From: Gammaproteobacteria bacterium
GTDB lineage: Bacteria > Pseudomonadota > Gammaproteobacteria > Eutrophobiales > Eutrophobiaceae
DNA: 38,718 bases
NCBI GenBank assembly: GCA_016179185.1
Contig: JACORW010000075.1
Span: forward strand, 1-38,718
Direction: 5' to 3'
Part shown: in pieces, positions 7,297 to 15,076 of the stretch
Position numbering within the stretch: position 1 is the first letter of the stretch
Layout of the letters: the number at the start of each line of letters is the position of its first letter
Program-made: the position numbers and the translations under genes
Notes under the pieces: generated by a model
Database searches by the model: none
Told to the model about the DNA's origin: nothing
The model's input: only the letters and a program-made list of their open reading frames with translations

Positions 7297-7890
7297 ATGC
7301 GCTTCAGACCCGCTCAACGCAGGGAAATTGAACTCGACCCGGGCCGCAACTGGATCGCCGGCGCGCGCCAGGTGCCGTCGCCCCATTGCGATGACCGGCC
7401 GCCGGACGCGGAAATCAGTCTCATTGTCATTCACGGCATCAGTCTTCCGCCCCGCCAGTACGGCGGACCCTACATTGATCAGTTGTTTACCGGGACGCTC
7501 GATGCCGCGGCGCATCCGTATTTCGCGGAAATCGCGGCGCTGCGCGTGTCGTCGCACCTGCTCGTAGATCGGTGCGGTGCTGTCACCCAGTACGTGTCCC
7601 TGGCCCGCCGCGCCTGGCACGCCGGCCAGTCCTGTTTTCGCGGACGGGAGGAATGCAATGACTTCTCTGTCGGCATGGAGTTCGAAGGCTGTGACGACGA
7701 AGCCTATTCCGGCGTCCAGTATGAAATGGGCGCCGCACTGGCAGCCGCGATCATGTCGGCCTGGCCTGCCATCGGGCCGGACTCCGTGGTCCGGCACAGC
7801 GACATTTCCCCGGGCAGAAAGACCGATCCCGGTCCGGCATTCGAATGGGAGAAGTTTCTGGCGATGATTGCGGCATCGCGCGCGTCGTGA
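7297..7890 (+). CDS. ampD: 1,6-anhydro-N-acetylmuramyl-L-alanine amidase AmpD
   Basis: 197 residues from ATG 7297, which fits the family start (RREIELDPGRNWIAGARQVPSP). This cytoplasmic zinc amidase cleaves the peptide from anhydromuropeptides during peptidoglycan recycling and so keeps ampC-type induction low. Zinc ligands are visible: the His in IVIHGIS, the His in RHSDISPGRK and the Asp in KTDPGPAFEW. The sequences ISLPP..YGG and GMEFEGCDD are also typical. ampE follows 85 bases downstream, the common ampDE pair. Confidence 0.96.
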   Translation: MRFRPAQRREIELDPGRNWIAGARQVPSPHCDDRPPDAEISLIVIHGISLPPRQYGGPYIDQLFTGTLDAAAHPYFAEIAALRVSSHLLVDRCGAVTQYVSLARRAWHAGQSCFRGREECNDFSVGMEFEGCDDEAYSGVQYEMGAALAAAIMSAWPAIGPDSVVRHSDISPGRKTDPGPAFEWEKFLAMIAASRAS

Positions 7891-7975
7891 TCTCCGTCCC
7901 GGCACAAATTCCGGCGCATGGGCGGTCATTCCTGCTGGTAGAATAACGGCTGAAAATGACCGCCGGTCCGGTTCC

Positions 7976-8836
7976 ATGACGCTTCTGAGCATTCTTGTCG
8001 CGCTGGCCCTCGAGTACCTGCTCGGCTCTCTGGATCATCTGCGCAACTGGTTGTGGTTCGACCAATGGATGGCGTGGCTGGAACAGCGCAGCGGCGAACG
8101 GCGCTTCTGGGACGGCCCCGGCGGCGTGCTGGTTTCCGTTGGCCTGCCGGTGGCAGGCCTTACCGCGCTGGGTTATGCCCTGGCCGATGCCTCCATGGTC
8201 TTTGTATTCGCCCTCGGTACGTTCATTTTTCTGTATTCGCTCGGGACCGATCTGAATTCCCAGCTGGATCGGTACACGGCCGCGTTGCACGCGGATGACG
8301 ACAACACCATCGCGCTGGTGGAAGAACAGGTGCAAGTGCAGAACGTCGCCGGCCGGACCGGAGCCGAGCGGGTGCTGCGCTCCGTATTCGTACGGTCCCA
8401 CGAACAGTTATTTGGCGTCGTGTTCTGGTTCATCGTGCTCGGCATGGGCGGCGGCCTGTTGTTCGCGATGAGTCTGCGCCTGCGCCGGCGCGTGGGCGGC
8501 GCAACAACGGCCTATGCGGATGCTGTGCGCCGGCTTTACGCAATCCTGTGCTGGCCGTCGAGCCGGGCGGCGGCGCTGGGATTCGCGCTGGCAGGCAATC
8601 TGGTGGATGCCGTGGACGGCTGGTATGGCGCCGAAGACGGTACGCTGGACGCGAACGAACCGGTGTTGTGCGGTGTCGGACTGGCGAGCCTTTCCATGGG
8701 CAAGCCGCAAATCGCCGAGGGAGACAACACGGCCACGGCCTCCGGTGTCGAGGAGGTTCAGGCCCTGATCAACCGCACGCTGGTGGTCTGGCTGGCGATC
8801 CTGGGCATCATGACCATTGGCGGTCTGCTCGGCTGA
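7976..8836 (+). CDS. ampE: AmpE, integral membrane regulatory protein
   Basis: 286 residues from ATG 7976. AmpE is an inner-membrane protein of the ampDE operon, thought to be a sensor or signal-transduction partner, with a cobalamin-biosynthesis-like CobD/CbiB fold. Seen are several hydrophobic segments (ILVALALEYLLG at the N-terminus, GLPVAGLTALGYALADASMVFVF, HEQLFGVVFWFIVLGMGGGLLF, a segment AAALGFALAGNLVDAVDGW and a C-terminal LAILGIMTIGGLLG). The motifs RSHEQLFGVVFWF and AGNLVDAVDGW are family-typical. It converges on lpxH with a 12-base gap. Confidence 0.92.
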   Translation: MTLLSILVALALEYLLGSLDHLRNWLWFDQWMAWLEQRSGERRFWDGPGGVLVSVGLPVAGLTALGYALADASMVFVFALGTFIFLYSLGTDLNSQLDRYTAALHADDDNTIALVEEQVQVQNVAGRTGAERVLRSVFVRSHEQLFGVVFWFIVLGMGGGLLFAMSLRLRRRVGGATTAYADAVRRLYAILCWPSSRAAALGFALAGNLVDAVDGWYGAEDGTLDANEPVLCGVGLASLSMGKPQIAEGDNTATASGVEEVQALINRTLVVWLAILGIMTIGGLLG

Positions 8837-8848
8837 CAGCCTGGCAGC

Positions 8849-9598
8849 TCAAGTCGCCCCGGTTTCACCCAGATAGGCAGCGATCGCCACGAGTCGCCAT
8901 TTTTCGGGGGTGCAGACCAGTATTTCCCCGGCACGGTACCAGTCTCCGAGCACGGTTCTCGACCCGGTTCCACGCGCCAGCTCCAGTTTGTGCGTGCCGG
9001 GACGATGCGTGTGTCCGTGAATCAGGTCGGACACGCCCGCCGAATCCATCTCCCGCCGCGTCGTGACGGGATCCACATCAATGATTTCGGGCAGCTTGCG
9101 GGTCAACGAGCTGCGCATCAGCGGTCGCAGTCCGTGGGACAGCAGCGTGCGCAGCAGATAGGGGAGGGAGAGATAGAGCCCGCGGACGCGCGGCGATTCC
9201 ATGCAGCGGCGGTACACCTGATAGCCCCGGTCGCGCGTGCATAGCAGGTCGCCGTGCATCAGCAGGGTGCGCCGGCCGAATATTTCGATGACGATCCGAT
9301 CCGGCAGCAGCCGCCAGCCCGTCGCCGACTCGAATCCGGCGTCCAGCAGCAGGTCACGGTTGCCGCGCAGGATATGGCATGCCGGTCCCGCCGCCGCGCA
9401 CGCCTTCATTTCCGCCAGAACTTCGGCGGCCGGCGGCGTGCGATCGTCATTGCCGACCCAGAACTGCTCGAACAGGTCACCGAGCAGAAAGACGGCATTC
9501 GCGCGGCGCGCTGGGCCCTGTAACAGGCGCTGAAACATCCGCAGTTTGTCCGGTCGCTCCGGAGACAGGTGCAGATCGGAAAGGAACAGGATTTCCAT
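8849..9598 (-). CDS. lpxH: UDP-2,3-diacylglucosamine diphosphatase LpxH
   Basis: 249 residues from ATG 9598 (a GTG at 9607 would add three). LpxH is a Mn-dependent calcineurin-like phosphoesterase that produces lipid X in lipid A synthesis, so the organism makes lipopolysaccharide. Metal-binding motifs are all present: SDLHLSPERP (D-x-H), LLGDLFEQFWVGND (GD..), LRGNRDLLL (GNRD), LLMHGDLLCT (HGD) and LIHGHTHRPGTH (GHTH). It follows ppiB on the minus strand by 18 bases, a common pairing. Confidence 0.96.
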   Translation of the reverse strand: MEILFLSDLHLSPERPDKLRMFQRLLQGPARRANAVFLLGDLFEQFWVGNDDRTPPAAEVLAEMKACAAAGPACHILRGNRDLLLDAGFESATGWRLLPDRIVIEIFGRRTLLMHGDLLCTRDRGYQVYRRCMESPRVRGLYLSLPYLLRTLLSHGLRPLMRSSLTRKLPEIIDVDPVTTRREMDSAGVSDLIHGHTHRPGTHKLELARGTGSRTVLGDWYRAGEILVCTPEKWRLVAIAAYLGETGAT

Positions 9599-9616
9599 TT
9601 CCGGCACGCGGCGCGA

Positions 9617-10117
9617 TCAACCCTCCACGACTTCGACGCGTTTGATTAGAACGACTTGTTCAGGGACATCCTCGTGGCCGGCGCGGCGCGTGGTCCGCAC
9701 ATCTTCAATCAACCCCACGACGTCCATCCCCGCGATGACGTGCCCGAATACGCAGTAGCCCCAGCCTTTTTCGGTTCTGGAGCGGAAGTCGAGGGGCGCG
9801 TTGTCCGACGTATTGATGAAAAACTGCGCCGCCGCGGAATGGGGGTCCGACGTGCGCGCCATGGCGATGGTGCCGGTTTCGTTCTTGAGGCCATTCTCCG
9901 CCTCGTTCTGGATCGACGGCCGGGTCGGCTTTGACTTCATTTCCCCGTCCATGCCGCCGCCCTGGATCATGAAATCCGAGATCACGCGGTGAAAGATGGT
10001 GCCGTCGTAGTGACCGTCGCGGACGTAGCCCAGGAAGTTCTCCACGGTTACGGGGGCCTTCTTGGGATCCAGTTCCAGCAGAATGTCACCGAGCGAAGTC
10101 GTGAGCCGTACTTTCAT
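9617..10117 (-). CDS. ppiB: Cyclophilin-type peptidyl-prolyl cis-trans isomerase B
   Basis: 166 residues from ATG 10117 ([12 protein letters not shown]), preceded by a GAGGGGG ribosome binding site. An in-frame start 12 codons earlier is less likely. Cytoplasmic cyclophilin: [18 protein letters not shown] contains the catalytic Arg in FHRVI and the FMIQGG motif; [20 protein letters not shown] and [14 protein letters not shown] complete the active site. It is divergent from cysS and probably cotranscribed with lpxH. Confidence 0.96.
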   Translation of the reverse strand: MKVRLTTSLGDILLELDPKKAPVTVENFLGYVRDGHYDGTIFHRVISDFMIQGGGMDGEMKSKPTRPSIQNEAENGLKNETGTIAMARTSDPHSAAAQFFINTSDNAPLDFRSRTEKGWGYCVFGHVIAGMDVVGLIEDVRTTRRAGHEDVPEQVVLIKRVEVVEG

Positions 10118-10247
10118 CGTGGGTTCCCCCTCTGCCGGTATGGGCGCGGGCATTCTAACAAAGCGGCGCTTTCTTTATGGTGTGTTTTGGCCGCGATTCC
10201 CGTCTTTTTGTTACCATGCGCGCTCTTTGCGCGGGGCGGAACCGGGC

Positions 10248-11639
10248 ATGGCAACGGCATTGATGATTCACAATTCGTTCGGCGGCCGGAAGGAAGAATT
10301 CCGGCCCATCGTCCCGGGACAGGTGCGGATGTACGTCTGCGGAATCACCGCGTACGACTACTGTCACCTCGGCCATGGCCGCATGCTGGTCGTGTTCGAC
10401 ATGATCAGCCGCTATCTGCGCGCGCGCGGTTTCGATCTGACCTATGTCCGCAACATCACGGACATAGACGACAAGATCATCAAGCGCGCGGCGGAGAACA
10501 AGGAGAGCGTGGACTCCCTTACGGCGCGTTTCATCCAGGCCATGGACGAGGACGCCGCGGCACTCGGTGTGTTGAAGCCGGATCGGGAGCCGCGGGCCAC
10601 GCAACATATCGAATCCATGATCAAGCTGATCGGCAGATTGGAAAATAACGGGCTTGCCTACCGGGGTGCGAATGGCGATGTTTATTACGATGTCAGCGCC
10701 TTCCCCGGCTACGGAAAGCTGTCCGGCAAGCATCCGGATGAGTTGCGCGCCGGCGCCCGCGTCGAGGTCCAGGAGGCAAAGAGCGACCCGCTGGACTTCG
10801 TGTTGTGGAAGGCTGCGAAACCGGGCGAGCCCAGTTGGGATTCTCCCTGGGGGCCCGGCCGCCCGGGCTGGCATATAGAGTGCTCGGCAATGGCAACCCA
10901 GTGCCTCGGTGAGCACTTCGACATCCATGGCGGCGGCCAGGACCTGCAGTTTCCGCACCACGAAAATGAGATTGCCCAGTCCGAGGGCGCCGGCGGCCCG
11001 GGTTTTGCCAATTACTGGATGCACAATGGTTTTATCCGCGTGGCTGAGGAGAAGATGTCCAAGTCATTGGGCAATTTCTGCACCATTCGTGAAGTGCTGG
11101 CCGTATATCCCGCCGAGGTGGTGCGTTATTTCCTGCTGGCGAGCCACTATCGCAGCCCGCTGAACTACGCAAATGAAAACCTGGATGAGGCCCGGGCGGC
11201 ATTGACACGGCTGTACACCGCGTTACGCGGCTGTGGGGAATCCGCGGTCATTGATCGCGATCAGGATGCCGAGGCCGAATTTCATGAGGCGATGGCGGAT
11301 GATTTCAACACGCCCAGGGCGATCGCCGTGCTCCATGGGCTCGCGACGCGGCTGAACCGTGAAACGGATCGAAGTTCCGCGGCGGCAAGACGCACAGCGG
11401 CAACACTGCGCCATCTGGGCGGCATCCTGGGCCTGCTACAGGCGGAGGCCGAGGCCTTTCTCAAGGCGGGCGTGGCGGGAGAAATCACCGTGGAGAATAT
11501 TGAACGGAAGATTGGCGAACGTGCGGCCGCGCGCAGGGCGAAGAACTTTACCGAAGCGGATCGCATCCGCGATGAACTCCTGAAACAGGGTGTCGAACTT
11601 TCCGACGGGCCCGCGGGCACCACGTGGATGCGGGTTTGA
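10248..11639 (+). CDS. cysS: Cysteinyl-tRNA synthetase
   Basis: 463 residues from ATG 10248 (the ATG at 10263, [13 protein letters not shown], is an alternative with the family-like first residues). Class I synthetase: [18 protein letters not shown] contains the zinc-binding Cys and the HIGH-like motif (HLGHG); [10 protein letters not shown] and [19 protein letters not shown] carry further zinc ligands; [11 protein letters not shown] is the KMSKS loop. Normal length. In Pseudomonas folD follows cysS, but here the next features are tRNA genes. The gene is divergent from ppiB. Confidence 0.97.
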   Translation: MATALMIHNSFGGRKEEFRPIVPGQVRMYVCGITAYDYCHLGHGRMLVVFDMISRYLRARGFDLTYVRNITDIDDKIIKRAAENKESVDSLTARFIQAMDEDAAALGVLKPDREPRATQHIESMIKLIGRLENNGLAYRGANGDVYYDVSAFPGYGKLSGKHPDELRAGARVEVQEAKSDPLDFVLWKAAKPGEPSWDSPWGPGRPGWHIECSAMATQCLGEHFDIHGGGQDLQFPHHENEIAQSEGAGGPGFANYWMHNGFIRVAEEKMSKSLGNFCTIREVLAVYPAEVVRYFLLASHYRSPLNYANENLDEARAALTRLYTALRGCGESAVIDRDQDAEAEFHEAMADDFNTPRAIAVLHGLATRLNRETDRSSAAARRTAATLRHLGGILGLLQAEAEAFLKAGVAGEITVENIERKIGERAAARRAKNFTEADRIRDELLKQGVELSDGPAGTTWMRV

Positions 11640-11673
11640 CGGCGTATTTTCCTTGCATTTCCGGCAGTTCCGT

Positions 11674-11702
11674 TTGACGCACTTCACCCCCGCGCGTATC
11701 AT
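11674..11702 (+). promoter_or_regulatory. Sigma70-type promoter of the tRNA cluster
   Basis: TTGACG (11674-11679), a 17-base spacer, then TATCAT (11697-11702), followed by a GC-rich discriminator (cggcgcccc) typical of stable-RNA promoters under stringent control. The tRNA-Pro gene starts 13 bases after the -10 box. It probably drives tRNA-Pro, tRNA-Arg, tRNA-His and tRNA-Lys as one transcript. Confidence 0.7.
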
Positions 11703-11715
11703 CGGCGCCCCTGTG

Positions 11716-11792
11716 CGGGGCATAGCGCAGCCTGGTAGCGCACCAGCTTTGGGAGCTGGCTGTCGGGGGTTCAAATCCCTCTGCCCCGACCA
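11716..11792 (+). tRNA. tRNA-Pro(UGG)
   Basis: A 77-nt cloverleaf with the CCA encoded. The acceptor stem CGGGGCA pairs with TGCCCCG, the anticodon stem CCAGC/GCTGG encloses loop TTTGGGA with anticodon TGG, and the T loop reads TTCAAAT. The starting C and closing A73 fit tRNA-Pro. Confidence 0.97.
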
Positions 11793-11796
11793 AATG

Positions 11797-11904
11797 CAGC
11801 GACAAGCAGCTACAAGCAACAAGCTACAAGCCACATGTTTCCGGAATGGCAGCCACCTGTGCTCCTATTTGTGACTTGTAGCTTGTGGCTTGTTGCTTAT
11901 GGCT
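11797..11904. repeat. Inverted pair of heptad tandem repeats, spacer 1
   Basis: Left arm at 11809-11836 is four 7-mers, gctacaa gcaacaa gctacaa gccacat. Right arm at 11869-11903 is five reverse-type 7-mers of form ttgtNNc. The arms are largely complementary and would fold into a long stem with a loop of about 32 bases between tRNA-Pro and tRNA-Arg. The same arrangement recurs in the next two tRNA spacers and a single arm occurs at the window end. Confidence 0.85.
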
Positions 11905-11913
11905 GATTTTCGA

Positions 11914-12213
11914 GCGCCCGTAGCTCAGGTGGATAGAGCATCGGCCTTTGCAGTAGTAGTAAGTGGAGCCTTTGCCGGGAAAAAGAACCGGTAAAGTGGA
12001 CCGCACTGTAACGGGGAAACCTTCCAGGTAAAGCTGATGGCAATCCCGTGGAAACCCGGCAGGCAAGGGGATCCGTAGAGACTATACGTGCGGCACCTGA
12101 AACGGTGAAGAGATAGTCCAGACCACAAACCGCCGCTTTTGTGGCGGGCTGCGAAAGCAGCAGCGGGTAAGCTAAGCCGAGGGTCAGAGGTTCGAGTCCT
12201 CTCGGGCGCGCCA
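11914..12213 (+). tRNA. tRNA-Arg(UCU), interrupted by a group I intron
   Basis: Exon 1 is 11914-11948 and exon 2 is 12172-12213; joined they give a 77-nt tRNA with CCA encoded. The acceptor stem GCGCCCG pairs with CGGGCGC, the D arm reads GCTCAGGTGGATAGAGC, the anticodon stem TCGGC/GCCGA encloses the loop CTTCTAA with anticodon TCT, and the T stem AGAGG/CCTCT is perfect. The intron falls within the anticodon, between positions 34 and 35. The exon boundaries were chosen because they restore a canonical 7-base anticodon loop and make the intron end in G, as group I introns do. AGA codons are rare in GC-rich genomes, yet this tRNA is likely needed, so splicing should be functional. Confidence 0.93.
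11949..12171 (+). ncRNA. Group I self-splicing intron in tRNA-Arg
   Basis: 223 nt with no ORF, resembling the small tRNA introns of Azoarcus and cyanobacteria (subgroup IC3 by impression). Helices that can be drawn: P2 CCGG/CCGG around 11975-11991; P3 CCGCAC (12001-12006) with GTGCGG (12088-12093); P4 ACGGG (12011-12015) with CCCGT (12045-12049); P7 GACTAT (12080-12085) with ATAGTC (12113-12118); P8 CACC/GGTG (12094-12107); P9 CCGCC/GGCGG (12130-12147); and a further hairpin GCTGC-GAAA-GCAGC (12148-12161) with a GNRA loop. The R and S elements (GTAGAGACTATACG and AAGAGATAGTCC) match the Azoarcus intron almost word for word as I recall it. P1 is the weakest part: GGCCTT of exon 1 can pair with GGAGCC (11965-11970) with one C-A mismatch, leaving the expected terminal U-G pair at the 5' splice site. 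Confidence 0.93.
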
Positions 12214-12221
12214 AAAAAATC

Positions 12222-12404
<183 letters not shown>

Positions 12405-12410
12405 ACATTC

Positions 12411-12502
12411 AGCTACAAGCCATAAGCTACAAGCAACAAGTGGAAGCACTATCGCGTAGGCTGTTGATGTTCACTTGTGGCTTATCGCTTGTAGCTTGTA
12501 GC
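12411..12502. repeat. Inverted pair of heptad tandem repeats, spacer 3
   Basis: Left arm is 7-mers at 12411-12438 (agctaca agccata agctaca agcaaca). Right arm is 12475-12502 (ttgtggc ttatcgc ttgtagc ttgtagc). It fills the tRNA-His to tRNA-Lys spacer with the two arms in inverted orientation, able to form a stem of about 28 bp. Confidence 0.85.
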
Positions 12503-12510
12503 TGTCCTTC

Positions 12511-12587
12511 GGGCCGTTAGCTCAATCCGGTAGAGCAGGGGACTCTTAATCCCAAGGTTATAGGTTCGATTCCTATACGGCCCACCA
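12511..12587 (+). tRNA. tRNA-Lys(CUU)
   Basis: The acceptor stem GGGCCGT pairs with ACGGCCC, discriminator A, CCA encoded. The anticodon stem GGGA/TCCC encloses CTCTTAA, anticodon CTT. The T arm TATAG-GTTCGAT-TCCTATA is perfect. Confidence 0.96.
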
Positions 12588-12608
12588 TCCCCCGCAAATT
12601 TTTTCGTG

Positions 12609-13037
12609 ATGCAGTTCACAGCAGAAGAACTTTTCAGGACACCTTTTCCCATGGCGGATGTCGAAACTGATGTGAAGTCCGACCATGCACTGCGCAGTTC
12701 CGGGGTTACGGTGAAAGCGACAAAACCCGCCAATCACATCCTACAGGCGCGCAACATCGCCGCTGAGTTGTCAGATTTGCTGCGTTGCGACGCGGCGCAC
12801 CGGCTGGGTCTGGCCGAGGCATATCCCCAGGCCGTGGACCGGACATGGACGCCGGAGTTCTACCGCAGGTGCCAGCTGGCCGAGGAATTGCTCGCCGTGC
12901 TGGATGAAATCATCGCGCGGGCCGTCGTTCCGGACACGGATGCCGGGCAGAAAAACGCGCCTGAAGCAAAACCCGCGGCAAAGCGCAGGGATTTCCCCCA
13001 CCCGGTTCCGCAGTCACGCCGACGGCACAGGATATAA
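12609..13037 (+). CDS. Hypothetical helical protein
   Basis: 142 residues from ATG 12609; ATG 12651 (MADVETDVKSD) is an alternative and neither has a convincing ribosome binding site. No family recognised. The middle (about residues 40-115) looks protein-like, with amphipathic helices such as ILQARNIAAELSDLLRCDAAHR and CQLAEELLAVLDEIIARAV; the C-terminus is a Lys/Arg/Pro-rich tail. It ends 24 bases inside the oppositely oriented broken gene that follows, so one of the two ends may have changed recently. It could be spurious. Confidence 0.4.
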   Translation: MQFTAEELFRTPFPMADVETDVKSDHALRSSGVTVKATKPANHILQARNIAAELSDLLRCDAAHRLGLAEAYPQAVDRTWTPEFYRRCQLAEELLAVLDEIIARAVVPDTDAGQKNAPEAKPAAKRRDFPHPVPQSRRRHRI

Positions 13038-13704
13038 CGAAGGCGCGGCTTTTCCCGCCTCCTGAATGAGGGTGTCAAGTATTTTCTGCATGTCCGCGGG
13101 GAACCAGTGCCGCCGGAATCCCCAATATTCCTGAATCCCTGGATAGCGCACGAAGTCGCGCATCATTATTTGCACGCGTTCCCAGTTAGCAGGTTGATGC
13201 AAAAGTCCATCCATGGACTTTTGCCTCTCGCTTCGGCCAAAGCACAGCTTCGGCCTCGCTCCGTTTATCAAGCGCTTGCGCGCTTGATAAACGATGCGTC
13301 CCATCCATGGGGCGCACAGGGTGATGCAAAACGGTGTTTTGCATCACCCTGTTAGAGGGCGGGATGACTCCCTTGCGGTTCTGTTCGTAGACGTCACTCC
13401 AGTAATTGAAGACCAGCGTCGCAACCATGAAAAAACGCACCTGTTCTTCTGCGCTGAGCCCGGTAAATCCCTGCAATCCCCGGTGGTAGACGCTGGCCAG
13501 ATCCGCATGTTGGGCCATGGCGAGGGCAAATTGCTGGAACGGCAGGCGCAGATCGGTGGATTGGTTATGCTGGAGAATCAGCCCAATCTTGCCGGCAACC
13601 ACGACCAGCGCGACCAGCACGGCGATCAGCAGGCCGAGCCCGATCAGCATTCCGGGGAAATAGAGCTGCTCCAGCGCCACGGTTGACGTGCCCCCGTCGG
13701 TCAA
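13014..13704 (-). pseudogene. Membrane-anchored protein gene interrupted by a MITE
   Basis: The frame starts at TTG 13704, overlapping the stop of the preceding gene by four bases (TTGA). The product has one N-terminal membrane segment (about residues 14-42, LYFPGMLIGLGLLIAVLVAL) and a cytoplasmic helical domain with EEQVRFFMVATLVFNYWSDVYEQ. After VIPPSN it runs into the element at 13190-13351. Deleting the element and one copy of the 4-bp duplication joins VIPPSN directly and in frame to WERVQIMMRDFVRYPG and gives a 174-residue protein ending at 13014. As it stands, translation reads 54 junk residues encoded by the MITE, so the last third is lost. The intact-looking gene at 38191 has the same architecture and similar residues. 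Confidence 0.85.
13186..13355. mobile_element. MITE-like element copy 1 (162 bp plus TTAG target duplications)
   Basis: The element is 13190-13351, flanked by direct repeats TTAG (13186-13189 and 13352-13355). Its ends are inverted: CAGGTTGATGCAAAA on the left, TTTTGCATCACCCTG on the right. The interior is a chain of palindromes: AAAAGTCCATCCATGGACTTTT (imperfect), TTTATCAAGCGCTTG-CGCGCTTGATAAA, and GGTGATGCAAAA-CGG-TGTTTTGCATCACC. It encodes no transposase, so it must be moved by an enzyme from elsewhere. The first 100 bases are nearly identical to copy 2 at 20933-21145. Confidence 0.85.
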
Positions 13705-14207
13705 ATCTTTCCCAGAAAATCCATCTTCCCGACCTCGACGCCGTTATGGCGCAGGATGTTGTAGGCGGTGGTCGAATGGAAGTAAAGATTGGGAAGGACG
13801 AAATGAGTCAGGTACGGCAGGCCGACAAAGTTCAGCGTCTGTCCGCCCGCCACCAGCGTGATCTTCCGATCTTCCGAACCATCGATCTGCCCGGGCCGGA
13901 GCGTGGCGATGTACGAGAGTGTCCGGTCAATGCGGTCGATCAACTGTGCGAACGTGGTTTCGTCGTCCTCGAACTTCGGTGGCTCCAGTCCCGCCAGCCG
14001 GGCCGGCCCGCCTTTTCCCTGATCAGCGGCAATCTGGACCTGGCGCCACAAAGGAAACATGTCGGGGAACAGCCGCGCATTCACCAGCACGGCGGGATCG
14101 ATCTTTCTCGCTTCGGCGTGCGCGGCACCCTTGCGCAGAATGCCGGCCAGGTTTGCCAACGCGTGATTGATAGGGGGAACCGAAGCCTGGAACATCGAAA
14201 TTGGCAC
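13701..14207 (-). CDS. DUF1993-type helical-bundle protein
   Basis: 168 residues. The pattern FQASVPPINHALANLAGILRKG, ARLFPDMFPLWRQVQIAAD, an ARLAGLEPP.F.DDE segment and a C-terminal NLYFHSTTAYNILRHNGVEVGKMDFLG is that of the DUF1993 family, a DinB-like four-helix bundle of unknown activity. Length is normal and all conserved blocks are present. It overlaps by four bases with the downstream MITE-broken membrane protein gene, so the two were one operon. The upstream 264 bases up to the Cys-rich protein gene contain no other gene. Confidence 0.88.
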   Translation of the reverse strand: MPISMFQASVPPINHALANLAGILRKGAAHAEARKIDPAVLVNARLFPDMFPLWRQVQIAADQGKGGPARLAGLEPPKFEDDETTFAQLIDRIDRTLSYIATLRPGQIDGSEDRKITLVAGGQTLNFVGLPYLTHFVLPNLYFHSTTAYNILRHNGVEVGKMDFLGKI

Positions 14208-14471
14208 GGGGGCTTACCTCGACTCGGAGAAAATGCCGGTACATTTTATTGGCCGTGCCCGGGCGCCATCCACCTGTTTCTGGCCCGCTGCTGCGGCAAA
14301 CCCGTTTCCACAACCCGCGGCCCTGCTCCCGTCCGGGGATTTCGCTGTGTGGTTGATGCGCAGGTGTCGTCCCGAAGGCGGGAGCGATCCGGGCACGCGC
14401 CGGACCGCGAATTTTGATAAAATTTTCCGCAGGTTACGGGAACACCGACGCCTTCCCGGGTCTAATAACTG
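14208..14471. other. Intergenic region without recognised gene
   Basis: 264 bases between two divergent genes. A T/A-rich stretch (ttttgataaaatttt, about 14411-14425) could hold the -10 region for the gene at 14472. Nothing else is evident. Confidence 0.4.
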
Positions 14472-14840
14472 ATGATCAGCCGAATGCCTAAATTCTTGAA
14501 GGCGGCCAAAGGTTCCGCGCGTGCTTTTGGTCTCGTTTTGCTTGCCGCCGGTCTGCTGGCGGCCGGAGGAGCGCTCCGCGCCACGGCCCAGGAAGGGAAT
14601 GCATTGGACCCTAGCCAGGTGCAGTTGCCTGGAGAAGACAACAAGCCCTTGGAAACCCAGGATGCTGCCGCCGGGGTGTTGCTATTGCCCGACCCGCCCG
14701 GTGAGGACGTAAAGGGGGAAAAATGCATGACGGTGTGCGCCCGCTGGGGCGAGGAATGCCTGCTCATCAACAAGGGGCGCGGGGGCCAGGAACGCAAGTG
14801 CCGGCGTACATGCAAACAGTTTGCGGAAGAATGTTTTTAG
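14472..14840 (+). CDS. Small exported cysteine-rich protein with duplicated C-x3-C-x6-C motif
   Basis: 122 residues from ATG 14472. A basic n-region (residues 1-17), a hydrophobic core FGLVLLAAGLLAAGGAL and a likely cleavage after ATA (about residue 39, before QEGNALD) make a clear signal peptide. The mature part is an acidic Pro-rich linker followed by a C-terminal domain with two near-identical motifs, CMTVCARWGEEC and CRRTCKQFAEEC, that is C-x3-C-x6-C twice, about 18 residues apart. Six cysteines in an exported protein suggest disulfides or metal or heme-free redox binding; no CxxCH is present, so it is not a cytochrome c. Family not recognised. Confidence 0.75.
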   Translation: MISRMPKFLKAAKGSARAFGLVLLAAGLLAAGGALRATAQEGNALDPSQVQLPGEDNKPLETQDAAAGVLLLPDPPGEDVKGEKCMTVCARWGEECLLINKGRGGQERKCRRTCKQFAEECF

Positions 14841-14916
14841 CGCTATAGCCCCGGCTCCGCCGCTATTGGACCTGTTGACAGCGATCGCCGATGGCGGCTG
14901 CACCGATTAGAACCGT

Positions 14917-14922
14917 TATAAT
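14917..14922 (+). promoter_or_regulatory. Likely -10 box for tRNA-Leu
   Basis: A perfect TATAAT 27 bases before the tRNA, followed by a GC-rich discriminator (gcgccgcg). No good -35 lies 16-18 bases upstream; the only TTGACA is too far away (14875-14880), so the promoter call rests on the -10 box. Confidence 0.4.
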
Positions 14923-14949
14923 GCGCCGCGTTTTCGTCCCGTCGGCGTG

Positions 14950-15034
14950 GCGAAAGTGGCGGAATCGGTAGACGCGCAGGATTTAGGTTCCTGTGGGGAC
15001 ACCCGTGAGAGTTCGAGTCTCTCCTTTCGCACCA
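14950..15034 (+). tRNA. tRNA-Leu(UAG)
   Basis: An 85-nt class II tRNA. Acceptor stem GCGAAAG/CTTTCGC, discriminator A, CCA encoded; anticodon stem CAGGA/TCCTG encloses TTTAGGT with anticodon TAG; a long variable arm (TGGGGACACCC-like) follows; T loop TTCGAGT. Confidence 0.96.
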
Positions 15035-15076
15035 CTCAAAGTTGATTATCAATGACATCATGCCCGAGAACCCCCT

